The position numbers and the translations under genes were made by a program. The notes beneath the pieces are model-generated. The model did no database searches, was not told the DNA's origin, and saw only the letters and a list, made by a program, of their open reading frames with translations. From Actinomycetota bacterium (GTDB taxonomy: Bacteria; Actinomycetota; Actinomycetes; Propionibacteriales; Nocardioidaceae), in assembly GCA_009701885.1 (NCBI GenBank), contig WLJH01000023.1, positions 1-62,101 of the forward strand: a stretch of 62,101 bases of DNA, written 5' to 3'. Below, piece after piece: positions 46,521 through 54,655 of this stretch. Each line of letters opens with the position of its first letter. Position 1 is the first letter of the stretch.

Positions 46521-47337
46521 GCGCACCCGTCCCGCTCCCGGCCCCACGACGTACGTCCTGCGGGTCCTGGTCATCACCTACCTGGTGCTGCTGGTCATCT
46601 GGCCCGTCTCGCTGGTCGTCACGAACACCTTCGCGAACGGCGACGAGGCGCTGCGCAGCATCCTCGAGGACCCCGACCTGGTCGACGCGCTGCGCCTGAC
46701 CGCGGTCGCGGCAGTCGTCGCCACCGCCATCAACACCGTCTTCGGCGTCACCGTCTCGTTGCTGCTGGTGCGCACGGTCTTCCCCGGCAAGCGGATCCTC
46801 AGCGCCCTGCTCGACCTGCCGCTCTCGGTCTCCCCGATCGTGGTGGGCCTGGCGCTGGTGCTGGTCTACGGCGGACGCAACGGCTGGTTCGGCCCCACGC
46901 TGGAGGGGGCCGGCCTGCAGGTCATCTTCTCGACCCCCGGCATCATCATGGCGACCGCGTTCGTCTCCCTGCCCCTCGTGATCCGCGAGGTGGTGCCGGT
47001 CCTCCAGGAGCTCGGCGACGAGCAGGAGCAGGCCGCCCGCAGCCTCGGGGCAAGCGGCCGGCAGACGTTCTGGCGGATCACGCTGCCCAGCATCAAGTGG
47101 GCCGTGGTCTACGGCGTCGTGCTGACCATGGCCCGCTCCCTCGGCGAGTTCGGCGCAGTGAAGGTCGTCTCCGGCAACGTGCTGGGCGAGACCCGCACCG
47201 CGACCCTCGCGGTCGAGGAGAAGTACCTCAACTTCGACCAGGAGGGTGCGTACGCGATCGCCTTCCTCCTCGCCAGCGTCTCCGTCCTCGCGATCGTCGT
47301 CGTCTCCCTGCTCCGCTCGCGCGAAGCCCACCGCTGA
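46513..47337 (+). CDS. cysW: Sulfate ABC transporter permease CysW
   Basis: The 274-residue second permease pairs with CysT. Six helices are visible, with the EAA loop [31 protein letters not shown] and the C-terminal [40 protein letters not shown] block typical of CysW. GTG 46513 lies within the cysT 3' end; cysA begins 32 bp after the stop. Confidence 0.93.
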   Translation: MAERTRPAPGPTTYVLRVLVITYLVLLVIWPVSLVVTNTFANGDEALRSILEDPDLVDALRLTAVAAVVATAINTVFGVTVSLLLVRTVFPGKRILSALLDLPLSVSPIVVGLALVLVYGGRNGWFGPTLEGAGLQVIFSTPGIIMATAFVSLPLVIREVVPVLQELGDEQEQAARSLGASGRQTFWRITLPSIKWAVVYGVVLTMARSLGEFGAVKVVSGNVLGETRTATLAVEEKYLNFDQEGAYAIAFLLASVSVLAIVVVSLLRSREAHR

Positions 47338-47369
47338 CACCTCTCGGCCCTGTTGAAAGGCACCACCTC

Positions 47370-48404
47370 ATGAGCATCGACATCACCGGCGTCTCCAAGC
47401 GGTACGGCGACTTCGTGGCCCTCGAGGGCATCGACCTGAGCCTGCCGCGCGGCCAGCTGACCGCCCTGCTGGGCCCGAGCGGCGGCGGCAAGACGACCCT
47501 GCTCCGGATCATCGCCGGGCTCGAGACCCCCGACACCGGTTCGGTCGTGATCGAGGGTAAGGACGCCACGCGCCTCCCGGTCCAGAAGCGCAACGTGGGC
47601 TTCGTCTTCCAGCACTACGCCGCCTTCAAGCACCTCTCGGTCGCGCGCAACGTCGCCTTCGGCCTCGAGATCCGCACGCACGGGGGGCTCCGCCCCCCGT
47701 GGACCCCCCAGAAGCGTGCTGGCCGGGAGCGGATCCAGGCCAAGGTCGAGGAGCTGCTCGCCCTGGTCCACCTGAGCCAGTTCGCGGACCGGCTGCCCTC
47801 TCAGCTCTCCGGCGGGCAGCGGCAGCGGATGGCGCTCGCGCGCGCCCTGGCCATCGAGCCGACCGTGCTGCTGCTCGACGAGCCGTTCGGTGCGCTGGAC
47901 GCGAAGGTGCGCAAGGAGCTGCGCGACTGGCTGCGCCGCCTGCACGACGAGGTGCACGTGACGACGGTCTTCGTCACCCACGACCAGGAGGAGGCCCTCG
48001 AGGTCGCCGACGAGATCGTCGTGGTCAACCAGGGACGCATCGAGCAGGTCGGCACGCCCGACGAGCTCTACGACGACCCGGCCAACGACTTCGTCATGGG
48101 CTTCCTCGGCGAGACCACGACCCTCGGCGGGGTGGTGCTGCGGCCCCACGACATCGAGGTCGACCGGGGCCCGGGCCGTGCCGGGGCGCAGGAGGCCGTC
48201 GTCGTGCGGGTGCTGCGGGTCGGCTTCGAGGTGAGGGTCAGTGCCGAGACGGTCGCCGGCGAGCAGGTGACGGTCTCGATGACGCGCACCCACGCCAAGG
48301 CCCTGCAGGTCGAGGAGGGCGCCACGCTCTGGCTCAGCCCGGCGGTCGGCGCGGCGACCGTGCCCTCGATGCCGGTGCGGCTGCGCGACGGCGTCGGCGC
48401 CTGA
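47370..48404 (+). CDS. cysA: Sulfate ABC transporter ATPase CysA
   Basis: The 344-residue ATPase has Walker [10 protein letters not shown] (35-43), Q-loop [12 protein letters not shown], signature [15 protein letters not shown], Walker [13 protein letters not shown] and switch [12 protein letters not shown], followed by a TOBE domain (about 250-344). Between FGLEIR and [16 protein letters not shown], in the helical domain, 12 extra residues ([12 protein letters not shown], 103-114) are encoded by a 34-bp palindrome identical, in inverse orientation, to the one inside hemL; CysA relatives have a short connection there. The core motifs are intact, so it is probably functional. Confidence 0.94.
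   Translation: MSIDITGVSKRYGDFVALEGIDLSLPRGQLTALLGPSGGGKTTLLRIIAGLETPDTGSVVIEGKDATRLPVQKRNVGFVFQHYAAFKHLSVARNVAFGLEIRTHGGLRPPWTPQKRAGRERIQAKVEELLALVHLSQFADRLPSQLSGGQRQRMALARALAIEPTVLLLDEPFGALDAKVRKELRDWLRRLHDEVHVTTVFVTHDQEEALEVADEIVVVNQGRIEQVGTPDELYDDPANDFVMGFLGETTTLGGVVLRPHDIEVDRGPGRAGAQEAVVVRVLRVGFEVRVSAETVAGEQVTVSMTRTHAKALQVEEGATLWLSPAVGAATVPSMPVRLRDGVGA
47676..47709. repeat. 34-bp palindromic element inside cysA (copy 2)
   Basis: This is the exact reverse complement of 1599-1632. Here it is read in the other orientation and another frame, giving a His/Gly/Pro/Trp-containing loop instead of the Gly/Ser/Ala loop in HemL. It is in frame with cysA on both sides. Confidence 0.85.
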
Positions 48405-48417
48405 GTCCCGCGCTCCC

Positions 48418-48519
48418 GTGGACGACGACAGGGGCCGGCTGGTCCTCGACCCCTACGAGCGCGGCGTGCTGGCCGGCTGGCTGCACGTGCTCGTCGGGCT
48501 GGTCGTCTGGACGTCCTGA
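48418..48519 (+). CDS. Possible 33-residue small protein after cysA
   Basis: GTG 48418 opens a 33-codon frame 13 bp after the cysA stop and before the operon terminator. The peptide has a charged start (DDDRGRLVLDPYERG) and a hydrophobic end (VLAGWLHVLVGLVVWTS) that could insert in the membrane. Codon third positions are mostly G/C like real genes here. There is no clear ribosome-binding site, so it may be chance or a translationally coupled small protein. I do not recognise it. Confidence 0.38.
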   Translation: MDDDRGRLVLDPYERGVLAGWLHVLVGLVVWTS

Positions 48520-48546
48520 CCCCGGCGTACGACCCCGGAGCGCAGC

Positions 48547-48578
48547 GACGGCCGGTCCCCGACGGGGGACCGGCCGTC
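48547..48578. terminator. Terminator between the sulfate operon and yajQ
   Basis: GACGGCCGGTCCCC (48547-48560), loop GACG, GGGGACCGGCCGTC (48565-48578): a 14-bp perfect stem between convergent units. Confidence 0.9.
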
Positions 48579-48601
48579 GTCGTGCTGCCTGCGGGACCCG
48601 C

Positions 48602-49093
48602 TCAGCGATAGTTGGTGAACTGCACCGCGAAGTCGTAGTCCTGCGCCTTGACCAGCGCCTGCACGGCCTGCAGGTCGTCGCGCTTCTTGCTGGAGACGCG
48701 GAGCTCGTCGCCCTGGATCTGCGCCTTGACGCCCTTGGGGCCCTCGTCGCGGATGAGCTTGGAGATCTTCTTGGCGTCCTCCGACGAGATGCCCTCCTTG
48801 AGCGCGACGTCGATCTTGGACTGCTGGCCGGACTGGCGCGGCTCGGAGGCGTCCAGGACCTTGAGGGAGACGTTGCGCTTGATCAGCTTCTCCTTGAACA
48901 CGTCGAGCACGGCGCTCGCGCGGTCGTCGGCGGAGGCGCTGATCTCGATCGCCTGCTCGCCCTTCCACTCGATGGTGGCGCCGGTGCCCTTGAAGTCGAA
49001 GCGGGTCGCCACCTCGCGGGCGGCCTGGCCGAGCGCGTTGTCGACCTCCTGGCGGTCGAGCTTGCTGACGATGTCGAAGGAGGAGTCGGCCAC
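48602..49093 (-). CDS. yajQ: YajQ family nucleotide-binding protein
   Basis: The 163-residue protein matches the YajQ family along its length: [34 protein letters not shown] at the start, [42 protein letters not shown] and ending in FAVQFTNYR. Family members have two ferredoxin-like domains; a Xanthomonas homologue binds cyclic-di-GMP and acts as a transcriptional cofactor, but the role in actinobacteria is unproven. GTG 49093 is preceded by AGGAG at 6-7 nt. Confidence 0.93.
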   Translation of the reverse strand: MADSSFDIVSKLDRQEVDNALGQAAREVATRFDFKGTGATIEWKGEQAIEISASADDRASAVLDVFKEKLIKRNVSLKVLDASEPRQSGQQSKIDVALKEGISSEDAKKISKLIRDEGPKGVKAQIQGDELRVSSKKRDDLQAVQALVKAQDYDFAVQFTNYR

Positions 49094-49209
49094 GGTGGTC
49101 TCCTGTGCTCGGGGTGCGGGAAGGACGGCGGATTGAGGTCGCCCCGGGGGGCTGCGCTATTGTTTCCTCCCGTTGCCGCGGGGCCAAACGGCGCCGCACG
49201 CGACATCCC

Positions 49210-49291
49210 GGCAGGTTGCCCGAGCGGCCAATGGGAGCGGACTGTAAATCCGTCGGCTTTGCCTTCGAAGGTTCGAATCCTTCACCTGCCA
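49210..49291 (+). tRNA. tRNA-Tyr (anticodon GTA)
   Basis: The acceptor stem GGCAGGT (49210-49216) pairs with ACCTGCC (49284-49290), with A as discriminator. The T-arm GAAGGTTCGAATCCTTC is canonical. The anticodon loop CTGTAAA gives GTA (49244-49246). A long variable arm (CGGCTTTGCCTTCG region) fits a class II bacterial tRNA-Tyr. CCA is not encoded. Confidence 0.95.
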
Positions 49292-49326
49292 CTGACGCCC
49301 CGAGTCGCCTGCGACCGGGGCGTCAG
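49292..49326. terminator. Hairpin after tRNA-Tyr / modC end
   Basis: CTGACGCCCCG (49292-49302) pairs with CGGGGCGTCAG (49316-49326), with an inner GTCGC/GCGAC stem; CCATTTCTG follows. It lies between the tRNA and the convergent modC and can act for both. Confidence 0.8.
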
Positions 49327-49354
49327 ACCATTTCTGTCCCCCGGCGCCACCGGC

Positions 49355-50413
49355 TCAGGCCGGGTAGACGGTGATCTCCGTGGCCTTGACGCTCAGCAGC
49401 ACCTCGGCGCCGGGCGCGAGGTCGAGCTCGGCCGCGGCCTGCGGCGTCACGTCGGCGGCGGCGCGCGTGGTGCGGATGCGGATGCGGTCGCCGTGCGGCT
49501 CGATCTCGGTGACCTGCGCGCGCAGGACCGTGCGCGGGCTGCCCCCGGGCGCGTCCCGGTAGACCGAGACGGCGCCGGGGGAGAAGACGGCGACCGCTCG
49601 GGCGCCGTCGCTCGGCGCGGGGTCGCTGCTCATGCCCGCGACGACCGACCCGTCCTCGCAGTGGACCCGGCCCCCGCGCCAGGTGCCGGTGAGGATGTTG
49701 AGCCCGGCGATCCGTGCGGCGAAGGCGCTGCGCGGCCGTGAGAGCACCTCGGAGGTCGGGCCTTCCTCCACGACCCGGCCGTCCTCCAGCACCACGACCC
49801 GGTCGGCGAGCAGCAGCGCGTCGAGGACGTCGTGCGTGACCAGCAGGGCGCTGCGCCCGGCCAGCACCGTGCGCAGCACCTGGCGCACCGCAGGCGTGAC
49901 GGCCACGTCGAGGGCTGCCATGGGCTCGTCGAGCAGCAGCAGCAGCGGGTCGGCGGCCAGGGCGCGGGCCAGCGCCACCCGCTGGGCCTGGCCGCCGGAC
50001 AGCTCGCCGGGTCGCCGGTCGGCGAGGTCGGCGACCCCGACGGTCGTGAGCCACCGCTCGGCGGCCTCGCGGGCGGCGGCCCGTCCGGCACCCTGCGCCC
50101 GGGGGGCGAACTCCACGTTGGCGCGCACGTCGAGGTGCGGGAAGAGCAGCGGGTCCTGGGCGAGCAGGGCGATCCGCCGCGCGTGCGGAGGGACGTACGA
50201 CGCCCGCTGACCGCCCCCGCCGGTGACCGTGAGGGGTCGAGCGTCCAGGGCGACCCGGCCGCGATCGGGTCGGAGCAGGCCGGCCGCGACCGCGAGGGCC
50301 GTGGACTTGCCCGCACCGTTGGGCCCGAGGAGCGCGACGGTCTCCCCGGGCGCGACGCGCAGCGCGAGCTCGACCCCGCGCTCGGGGACTTCGGCCTCCA
50401 GCTCGAACGTCAC
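49355..50413 (-). CDS. modC: Molybdate ABC transporter ATPase
   Basis: The 352-residue ATPase has Walker [10 protein letters not shown] (33-41), Q-loop [14 protein letters not shown], signature [19 protein letters not shown], Walker [13 protein letters not shown] and a switch histidine in [17 protein letters not shown]. The C-terminal half (from about 270) contains a TOBE/Mop domain ([19 protein letters not shown] ... [21 protein letters not shown]) that binds oxyanion, typical of ModC. GTG 50413 overlaps the modB stop by 4 bp. Confidence 0.93.
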   Translation of the reverse strand: MTFELEAEVPERGVELALRVAPGETVALLGPNGAGKSTALAVAAGLLRPDRGRVALDARPLTVTGGGGQRASYVPPHARRIALLAQDPLLFPHLDVRANVEFAPRAQGAGRAAAREAAERWLTTVGVADLADRRPGELSGGQAQRVALARALAADPLLLLLDEPMAALDVAVTPAVRQVLRTVLAGRSALLVTHDVLDALLLADRVVVLEDGRVVEEGPTSEVLSRPRSAFAARIAGLNILTGTWRGGRVHCEDGSVVAGMSSDPAPSDGARAVAVFSPGAVSVYRDAPGGSPRTVLRAQVTEIEPHGDRIRIRTTRAAADVTPQAAAELDLAPGAEVLLSVKATEITVYPA

Positions 50414-51201
50414 CGGCGCACCCGACCCTGCCCGGCGGTGCCGATCACCACGACGGCCACGACGACCAGCACGAGCGAGAGCGCCACGGCCGCGTCGGCG
50501 TCGGTCTCGCGGCGCAGGTAGATCTCCAGCGGCAGCGTCCGGGTCGTGCCCTGGAGGCTGCCGGCGAAGGTGATCGTCGCCCCGAACTCCCCGAGCGCCC
50601 GCGCGAAGGCCAGCACCGACCCGGACAGGAGCCCGGGCAGCACCAGCGGCAGCGTCACCCGGCGGAAGACCGTCGTCGGGCGGGCTCCCAGCGAGGCGGC
50701 GACGACCTCGTAGCGGTGCCCGGCCGTGCGCAGCGCGCCCTCGAGGCTGACCACCAGGAACGGCAGCGCCACGAAGGTCTGCGCCATCACCACGGCCGCG
50801 GTCGAGAAGGCGACCTCGAGGCCCACGACCTCGAGGGTCTCCCCGAGCAGTCCGCGCCTGCCGAAGGTGTAGAGCAGGGCGATGCCGCCCACGACGGGCG
50901 GCAGCACGAGCGGCAGCAGCACCAGCGCCCGCAGCAGCGACTGCCCCGGGAACCGGGTGCGGGCCAGGGCCACCGCCATCGGGACGCCCAGCAGCACGCA
51001 CAGCAGGGTGCTGGCGGTCGAGGTGCGCAGGCTCAGCAGCAGCGCGTCACGGGACGCCTCGGAGGTGACCAGGGCCGGGAAGGCCCGCCAGTCGACCTGC
51101 AGCACGATCGCCAGCAGCGGGAGCAGCACGAACGCCGCCCCCGCGGCAGCGGGGAGGAGGATCCAGCGGGGGACGCCGCCCTCGCTGCCCGTGCGCCTCA
51201 C
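50410..51201 (-). CDS. modB: Molybdate ABC transporter permease
   Basis: The 263-residue membrane protein has about six helices, an N-terminal basic tail, and the EAA loop [29 protein letters not shown] followed by [32 protein letters not shown], diagnostic of ModB. GTG 51201 lies 22 bp after the modA stop; the stop overlaps modC by 4 bp. Confidence 0.93.
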   Translation of the reverse strand: MRRTGSEGGVPRWILLPAAAGAAFVLLPLLAIVLQVDWRAFPALVTSEASRDALLLSLRTSTASTLLCVLLGVPMAVALARTRFPGQSLLRALVLLPLVLPPVVGGIALLYTFGRRGLLGETLEVVGLEVAFSTAAVVMAQTFVALPFLVVSLEGALRTAGHRYEVVAASLGARPTTVFRRVTLPLVLPGLLSGSVLAFARALGEFGATITFAGSLQGTTRTLPLEIYLRRETDADAAVALSLVLVVVAVVVIGTAGQGRVRR

Positions 51202-51223
51202 GTCGTACGCCGTCGGGTGGGGG

Positions 51224-51991
51224 TCACGGCGTGCCGAACCCCGCCTCGGCGAGGACCGCCTGGCCCTGCTCGCCGAGCACCAGGTCGACGAAGGCCTGGG
51301 CCAGCTCGGCTTGGTCGCTGTCCGCGAGGGTCGCGATGGGGTAGTCGTTGACGACGGCGTCGGACTCCGGGACGTCGATGCCCAGGACGTCGCCGGCCGC
51401 CGCGATCACGTCGGTGACGTAGACGAGGCCGGCGTCGGCCTCGCCCGCGCGCACCTTGCCGAGGACGTCGGCCACCGACTGCTCCTCGCTGTCGGGGGCG
51501 AGGGTGGTGCCCGCCGCCTCCGCCAGCGCCAGCGCGGCAGCGCCGCAGGGGACCTCGGGTGCGCACACCACGACGGCGAGGTCCTCGTCGGACAGGTCAG
51601 CCAGGTCGGACACCTCGCCCGGGTTGTCCGGTGGGACGGCGATCTGGAGGGTGTTGGTCGCGAAGACCTCCGGTGCGGAGCCCTCGAGGCCCTCGGCGGT
51701 GAGCTTGTCCATGTTCGACTGGTCGGCGGAGGCGAAGACGTCGGCCGGAGCCCCGCTGGTGATCTGGGCGACCAGGTCGGAGGAGCCGGCGAAGGCGAGC
51801 TCGACGCTGACCCCGTCGTTGGCCGCCTCGAACCGCTCGGCCAGCTCCTCGAAGGAGGCGGTCAGCGAGGCGGCGGCGTACACGGTGAGCACGCGCTCCC
51901 CACCGTCGCCCGCGTCGTCGCCACCGCAGGCGCCGGTCGCGAGGACGCAGACGAGCACGGCGAGGATGGAGGTGGTGCGGCGGGGGTTCAC
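51224..51991 (-). CDS. modA: Molybdate-binding lipoprotein
   Basis: The 255-residue binding protein has a lipoprotein signal ([19 protein letters not shown]; lipidated Cys near residue 21) and the ModA fold: [70 protein letters not shown] and [13 protein letters not shown]. The two serines in AAASL and GSSD contact the oxyanion in characterised ModA. GTG 51991 overlaps the stop of the ModE-like regulator by 4 bp. Confidence 0.94.
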   Translation of the reverse strand: MNPRRTTSILAVLVCVLATGACGGDDAGDGGERVLTVYAAASLTASFEELAERFEAANDGVSVELAFAGSSDLVAQITSGAPADVFASADQSNMDKLTAEGLEGSAPEVFATNTLQIAVPPDNPGEVSDLADLSDEDLAVVVCAPEVPCGAAALALAEAAGTTLAPDSEEQSVADVLGKVRAGEADAGLVYVTDVIAAAGDVLGIDVPESDAVVNDYPIATLADSDQAELAQAFVDLVLGEQGQAVLAEAGFGTP

Positions 51992-52392
51992 GGTGCTCCC
52001 GGTGGGGTCTCGACGACGACGTTGGTGGACTTGATGACGGCCACGGCGACCGACCCGAGCTCGAGCCCGAGGTCGCGCACCGACTCGCTCGACATCAGCG
52101 AGACCACCCGGAACGGCCCGCACTGCAGCTCGACCTGCGCCATGACGGTGTCGGTGCGGATGTCGGTCACGAGCCCGACGAACCGGTTGCGGGCCGAGCT
52201 GGCCAGGCCGTCGGGCAGGGGCGGGGGAGCGGCGTGGGTCCGCGCGACCAGCGCGAGCTCGTGGCCGTCGACGACCTTGCGGCCGGACTCGTCGACGCTC
52301 GCCGACAGCGTGCCGGCGTCGATCCAGCGCCGCAGGGTGTCGTCGCTCACGCCGAGGTAGGCGGCGGCGTCTCGGATCCTCATCTGCGGCAC
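51988..52392 (-). CDS. ModE-like regulator: MerR-type helix-turn-helix plus molybdenum-binding (Mop/TOBE) domain
   Basis: The 134-residue protein joins an excisionase/MerR-like helix-turn-helix (MRIRDAAAYLGVSDDTLRRWIDAGTL, about 4-29, with DESGRKVVDGHELALV as wing) to a single Mop domain (ARNRFVGLVTDIRTDTVMAQVELQCGPFRVVSLMSSESVRDLGLELGSVAVAVIKSTNVVVE), the molybdate-binding fold. It probably senses molybdate and controls modABC, with which it is translationally coupled (4-bp overlap with modA). GTG 52392 is chosen because TAGTGT lies exactly 7 nt upstream; ATG 52383 is an alternative. Confidence 0.86.
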   Translation of the reverse strand: MPQMRIRDAAAYLGVSDDTLRRWIDAGTLSASVDESGRKVVDGHELALVARTHAAPPPLPDGLASSARNRFVGLVTDIRTDTVMAQVELQCGPFRVVSLMSSESVRDLGLELGSVAVAVIKSTNVVVETPPGAP

Positions 52393-52399
52393 GGCGGCG

Positions 52400-52405
52400 A
52401 CACTA
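52400..52405 (-). promoter_or_regulatory. -10 box TAGTGT of a leaderless promoter (mod operon)
   Basis: On the minus strand TAGTGT is followed by 7 nt and the GTG at 52392. This would be the promoter of the regulator-modABC operon. Confidence 0.55.
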
Positions 52406-52492
52406 GAGCCGAGCATGCGCCCCTGGCAACGGCCACGGCGGTGAAGATGCGGCACGTGGGCGCGGGGTGGGCAGGTCGGGACGTGAGGGTCC

Positions 52493-52498
52493 TAGGGT
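52493..52498 (+). promoter_or_regulatory. -10 box TAGGGT of a leaderless promoter (YibE/F gene)
   Basis: TAGGGT is followed by 7 nt and the ATG at 52506. Confidence 0.55.
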
Positions 52499-52505
52499 GG
52501 GGACC

Positions 52506-53672
52506 ATGGGCGCCCACCACCCCCGGCACTCCCACCGCGCGGCGTCGCTGTCGCCCCAGGAGCGTCGCCTGCACCGGTGGATGCTCGGCGCCATCGCGCC
52601 GCTCGCGGTGCTCTCGCTCGTCGCGATGGTCTGGATGTGGCCGGACCCCGTGCCCGCCCCGGACGGACCCGGCAGCCTCGCCCAGGTGGCGGGAACGGTC
52701 GAGGCGATCGCGTCCGAGCCGTGCCAGGAGGAGCTGCCCGACGACGTCAACGGGTGCGGCACTGCGGTGGTGCTGTTCACCGACGGCGAGCTGGAGGGCG
52801 AGCAGGAGCGGGTCCCGCTGCCCAACGGCCAGGGCGCCCCCGAGCTCGAGGAGGGCGACGAGGTCCTGCTCATCGCGACCGACACCCCTGAGGGCACGAC
52901 CTGGGCGGTCGTCGACCACCAGCGGGGCACCCAGCTGTGGATCCTCGGCATCGCCTTCGCGGTGGCCCTCATCGCCTTCGGCCGCTGGCGCGGGCTCAGC
53001 GCCCTGGTCGGCCTCGCCGTCACGTTCCTCGTGCTGGTGCTCTTCGTCGTCCCGGCGATCCTCGGCGGCGACCCGCCGCTCGTCGTCGCGATCGTCGGCG
53101 CCGCGGTCATCGCCCTGACCGTCCTCTACCTCACCCACGGGTTCTCGCCGTCCACCTCGGTGGCCGTCGTCGGCACCCTCGCCGCCCTGGCGCTCACCGG
53201 CGCCCTGTCGGCGCTGGCGGTCTCGGCGATGCACCTCACCGGGGTCACCGACGACCTGTCCACCGCGCTGGGCCAGAGCTACGCCGTCAACCTCGAGGGC
53301 CTGCTGCTCGCCGGGATCGTGATCGGCTCGCTCGGTGTCCTCGACGACGTGACGGTCACGCAGGCGGCCACCGTCGCCGAGATCGCCCGCGCCAACCCCG
53401 ACTACCGCGGCCGTGACCTCTACCGCGCCGGCGCCCGGGTCGGCCGCTCGCACATCGCCTCGGTCGTCAACACCATCGTCCTGGCGTACGCCGGGTCCTC
53501 GCTGCCCCTGCTGATCCTCATCGTGGCCAACAGCGAACCGCTCGGCGGCGTGCTCACCGACCAGATCGTCGCGCAGGAGATCGTCCGATCCGTCGTCGCG
53601 ACCCTCGGCCTGGTCGCGGCCGTCCCGGTGACCACGGCCCTGGCTGCGATCGGCACCCGCGGCCGCTGGTGA
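52506..53672 (+). CDS. YibE/F-like membrane protein
   Basis: The 388-residue membrane protein has an N-terminal helix, a small extracytoplasmic beta-rich domain (about 55-140, VAGTVEAIASEPCQEELPDDVNGCGTAVVLFTDGELEGE, with a likely disulfide), and then seven to eight helices. The C-terminal core LTHGFSPSTSVAVVGTLAAL, VNLEGLLLAGIVIGSLGVLDDVTVTQAATVAEIARANP and VNTIVLAYAGSSLPLLILI is the YibE/F signature. Function is uncharacterised; some members are proposed transporters. ATG 52506 has a -10-like box 7 nt upstream. Confidence 0.86.
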   Translation: MGAHHPRHSHRAASLSPQERRLHRWMLGAIAPLAVLSLVAMVWMWPDPVPAPDGPGSLAQVAGTVEAIASEPCQEELPDDVNGCGTAVVLFTDGELEGEQERVPLPNGQGAPELEEGDEVLLIATDTPEGTTWAVVDHQRGTQLWILGIAFAVALIAFGRWRGLSALVGLAVTFLVLVLFVVPAILGGDPPLVVAIVGAAVIALTVLYLTHGFSPSTSVAVVGTLAALALTGALSALAVSAMHLTGVTDDLSTALGQSYAVNLEGLLLAGIVIGSLGVLDDVTVTQAATVAEIARANPDYRGRDLYRAGARVGRSHIASVVNTIVLAYAGSSLPLLILIVANSEPLGGVLTDQIVAQEIVRSVVATLGLVAAVPVTTALAAIGTRGRW

Positions 53673-53716
53673 GGTGGGCCGGGCGGCCCGGGCGCGGTCC
53701 CGGTGGGCGGCAGAAA

Positions 53717-53737
53717 GTTAAGCGACTCTCCCATCCG
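53717..53737 (+). promoter_or_regulatory. TTAAGC motif shared with the nuoA upstream region
   Basis: TTAAGCGACTCTCCCATCCG (53718-53737) matches TTAAGCAACGCTCCCGTGCG (20172-20191) at 16 of 20 bases. Both sit upstream of genes with conventional ribosome-binding sites. It may be a shared promoter or operator element. Confidence 0.4.
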
Positions 53738-53802
53738 TGACCCGCGCCACTCCGAACACAGGTCAGGCCGTCCGGCCGACCCACGCCTCGGAAAGGTGCA
53801 TC

Positions 53803-54522
53803 ATGAAGCGCTCCCTCCCCCGTCCCTCGGCCTCGATGGTCGTCTCCTCCTTCGCCCTGCTGGTGGCGATGAGCGGCACGTCGTACGCCGCGATGCAGAT
53901 CAACGGTGGCGACATCGAGAAGGGCACCGTCGCCTCCAAGCAGATCAAGGACGACGGCATCAAGGGCAAGGACGTCAAGGACGGCACCCTGCGTGTCGAG
54001 GACTTCGGCGACGAGCTGCCCGCCGGCCCCGCCGGCCCGGCCGGCCCCGCGGGTGAGGACGGCGTCGGCCGCTGGGCGCTCGTCGGCGCCAACGGCGAGA
54101 TCCTCGCCCAGTCCGGCGGCTTCACCATGGTCGCGGCCTACCCGACCCTGCCCAACACCGCACCCGACGGCTCCCCGTCCAACGCCCTGCGCGCCAACGG
54201 CAACGTCTACATCAACGCCGGCGAGGACCTGTCCGACAACGGCATCGTCGCCAGCATCGTCCTGCAGAACACCGTCGACCAGGACGGCAACATGAACACC
54301 AACGGCCGCGCCCCGGGTGCCGACGCCAACGCGGAGTTCTCCGGCGAGATCAGCGTCAGCCGCTGCAACTTCACGGGCAACACCGGCGTCCCGATCCCGA
54401 CCAACTGCGCCCCGGCCGATGCCCAGAACGCCAACTCCTTCGTCGTGTCCCCGCGCCTCTCCGACGGCTCCGTGACCACCGACGGCAACCGCAAGGCCTT
54501 CTACGTCGTCGTCACCGGCTGA
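53803..54522 (+). CDS. Secreted protein with short collagen-like segment
   Basis: The 239-residue protein has a signal peptide (MKRSLPRPSASMVVSSFALLVAMSGTSYAA, cleavage after YAA at 30), then a repeat-like polar stretch of alternating KQIKDD, KGKDVKD and GTLRVEDF, then a short collagen-like GPAGPAGPAGEDG (about 83-95) and a C-terminal beta-rich domain (about 100-239) with a cysteine pair. This is a widely expanded actinobacterial secreted family (GTSYAA followed by QIK/DIK/DL units); no enzymatic role is known, and a surface or trimeric-stalk role is inferred from the collagen-like segment. ATG 53803 has GGAAAGG upstream. Confidence 0.8.
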   Translation: MKRSLPRPSASMVVSSFALLVAMSGTSYAAMQINGGDIEKGTVASKQIKDDGIKGKDVKDGTLRVEDFGDELPAGPAGPAGPAGEDGVGRWALVGANGEILAQSGGFTMVAAYPTLPNTAPDGSPSNALRANGNVYINAGEDLSDNGIVASIVLQNTVDQDGNMNTNGRAPGADANAEFSGEISVSRCNFTGNTGVPIPTNCAPADAQNANSFVVSPRLSDGSVTTDGNRKAFYVVVTG

Positions 54523-54575
54523 CCCAGCGCCACCCGCCCGGGCCGGCCCGACCGGGTCGGGCACGCAGCACCCAC

Positions 54576-54607
54576 GGACCGCCCCGCGTAACCACGCGGG
54601 GCGGTCC
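54576..54607 (+). terminator. Terminator after the collagen-like gene
   Basis: GGACCGCCCCGCG (54576-54588), loop TAACCA, CGCGGGGCGGTCC (54595-54607): a 13-bp perfect stem 54 nt after the stop. Confidence 0.85.
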
Positions 54608-54655
54608 TGCGTTGTGGAGTCACCGACCCCGCGACGTACCCCGCAAGGACCACCC

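Noticed and set aside
47676..47709. Transcription terminator within cysA
   Set aside because: The G/C hairpin looks like one, but it is inside the coding frame and the identical sequence is inside hemL, so an inserted palindromic element explains it better.
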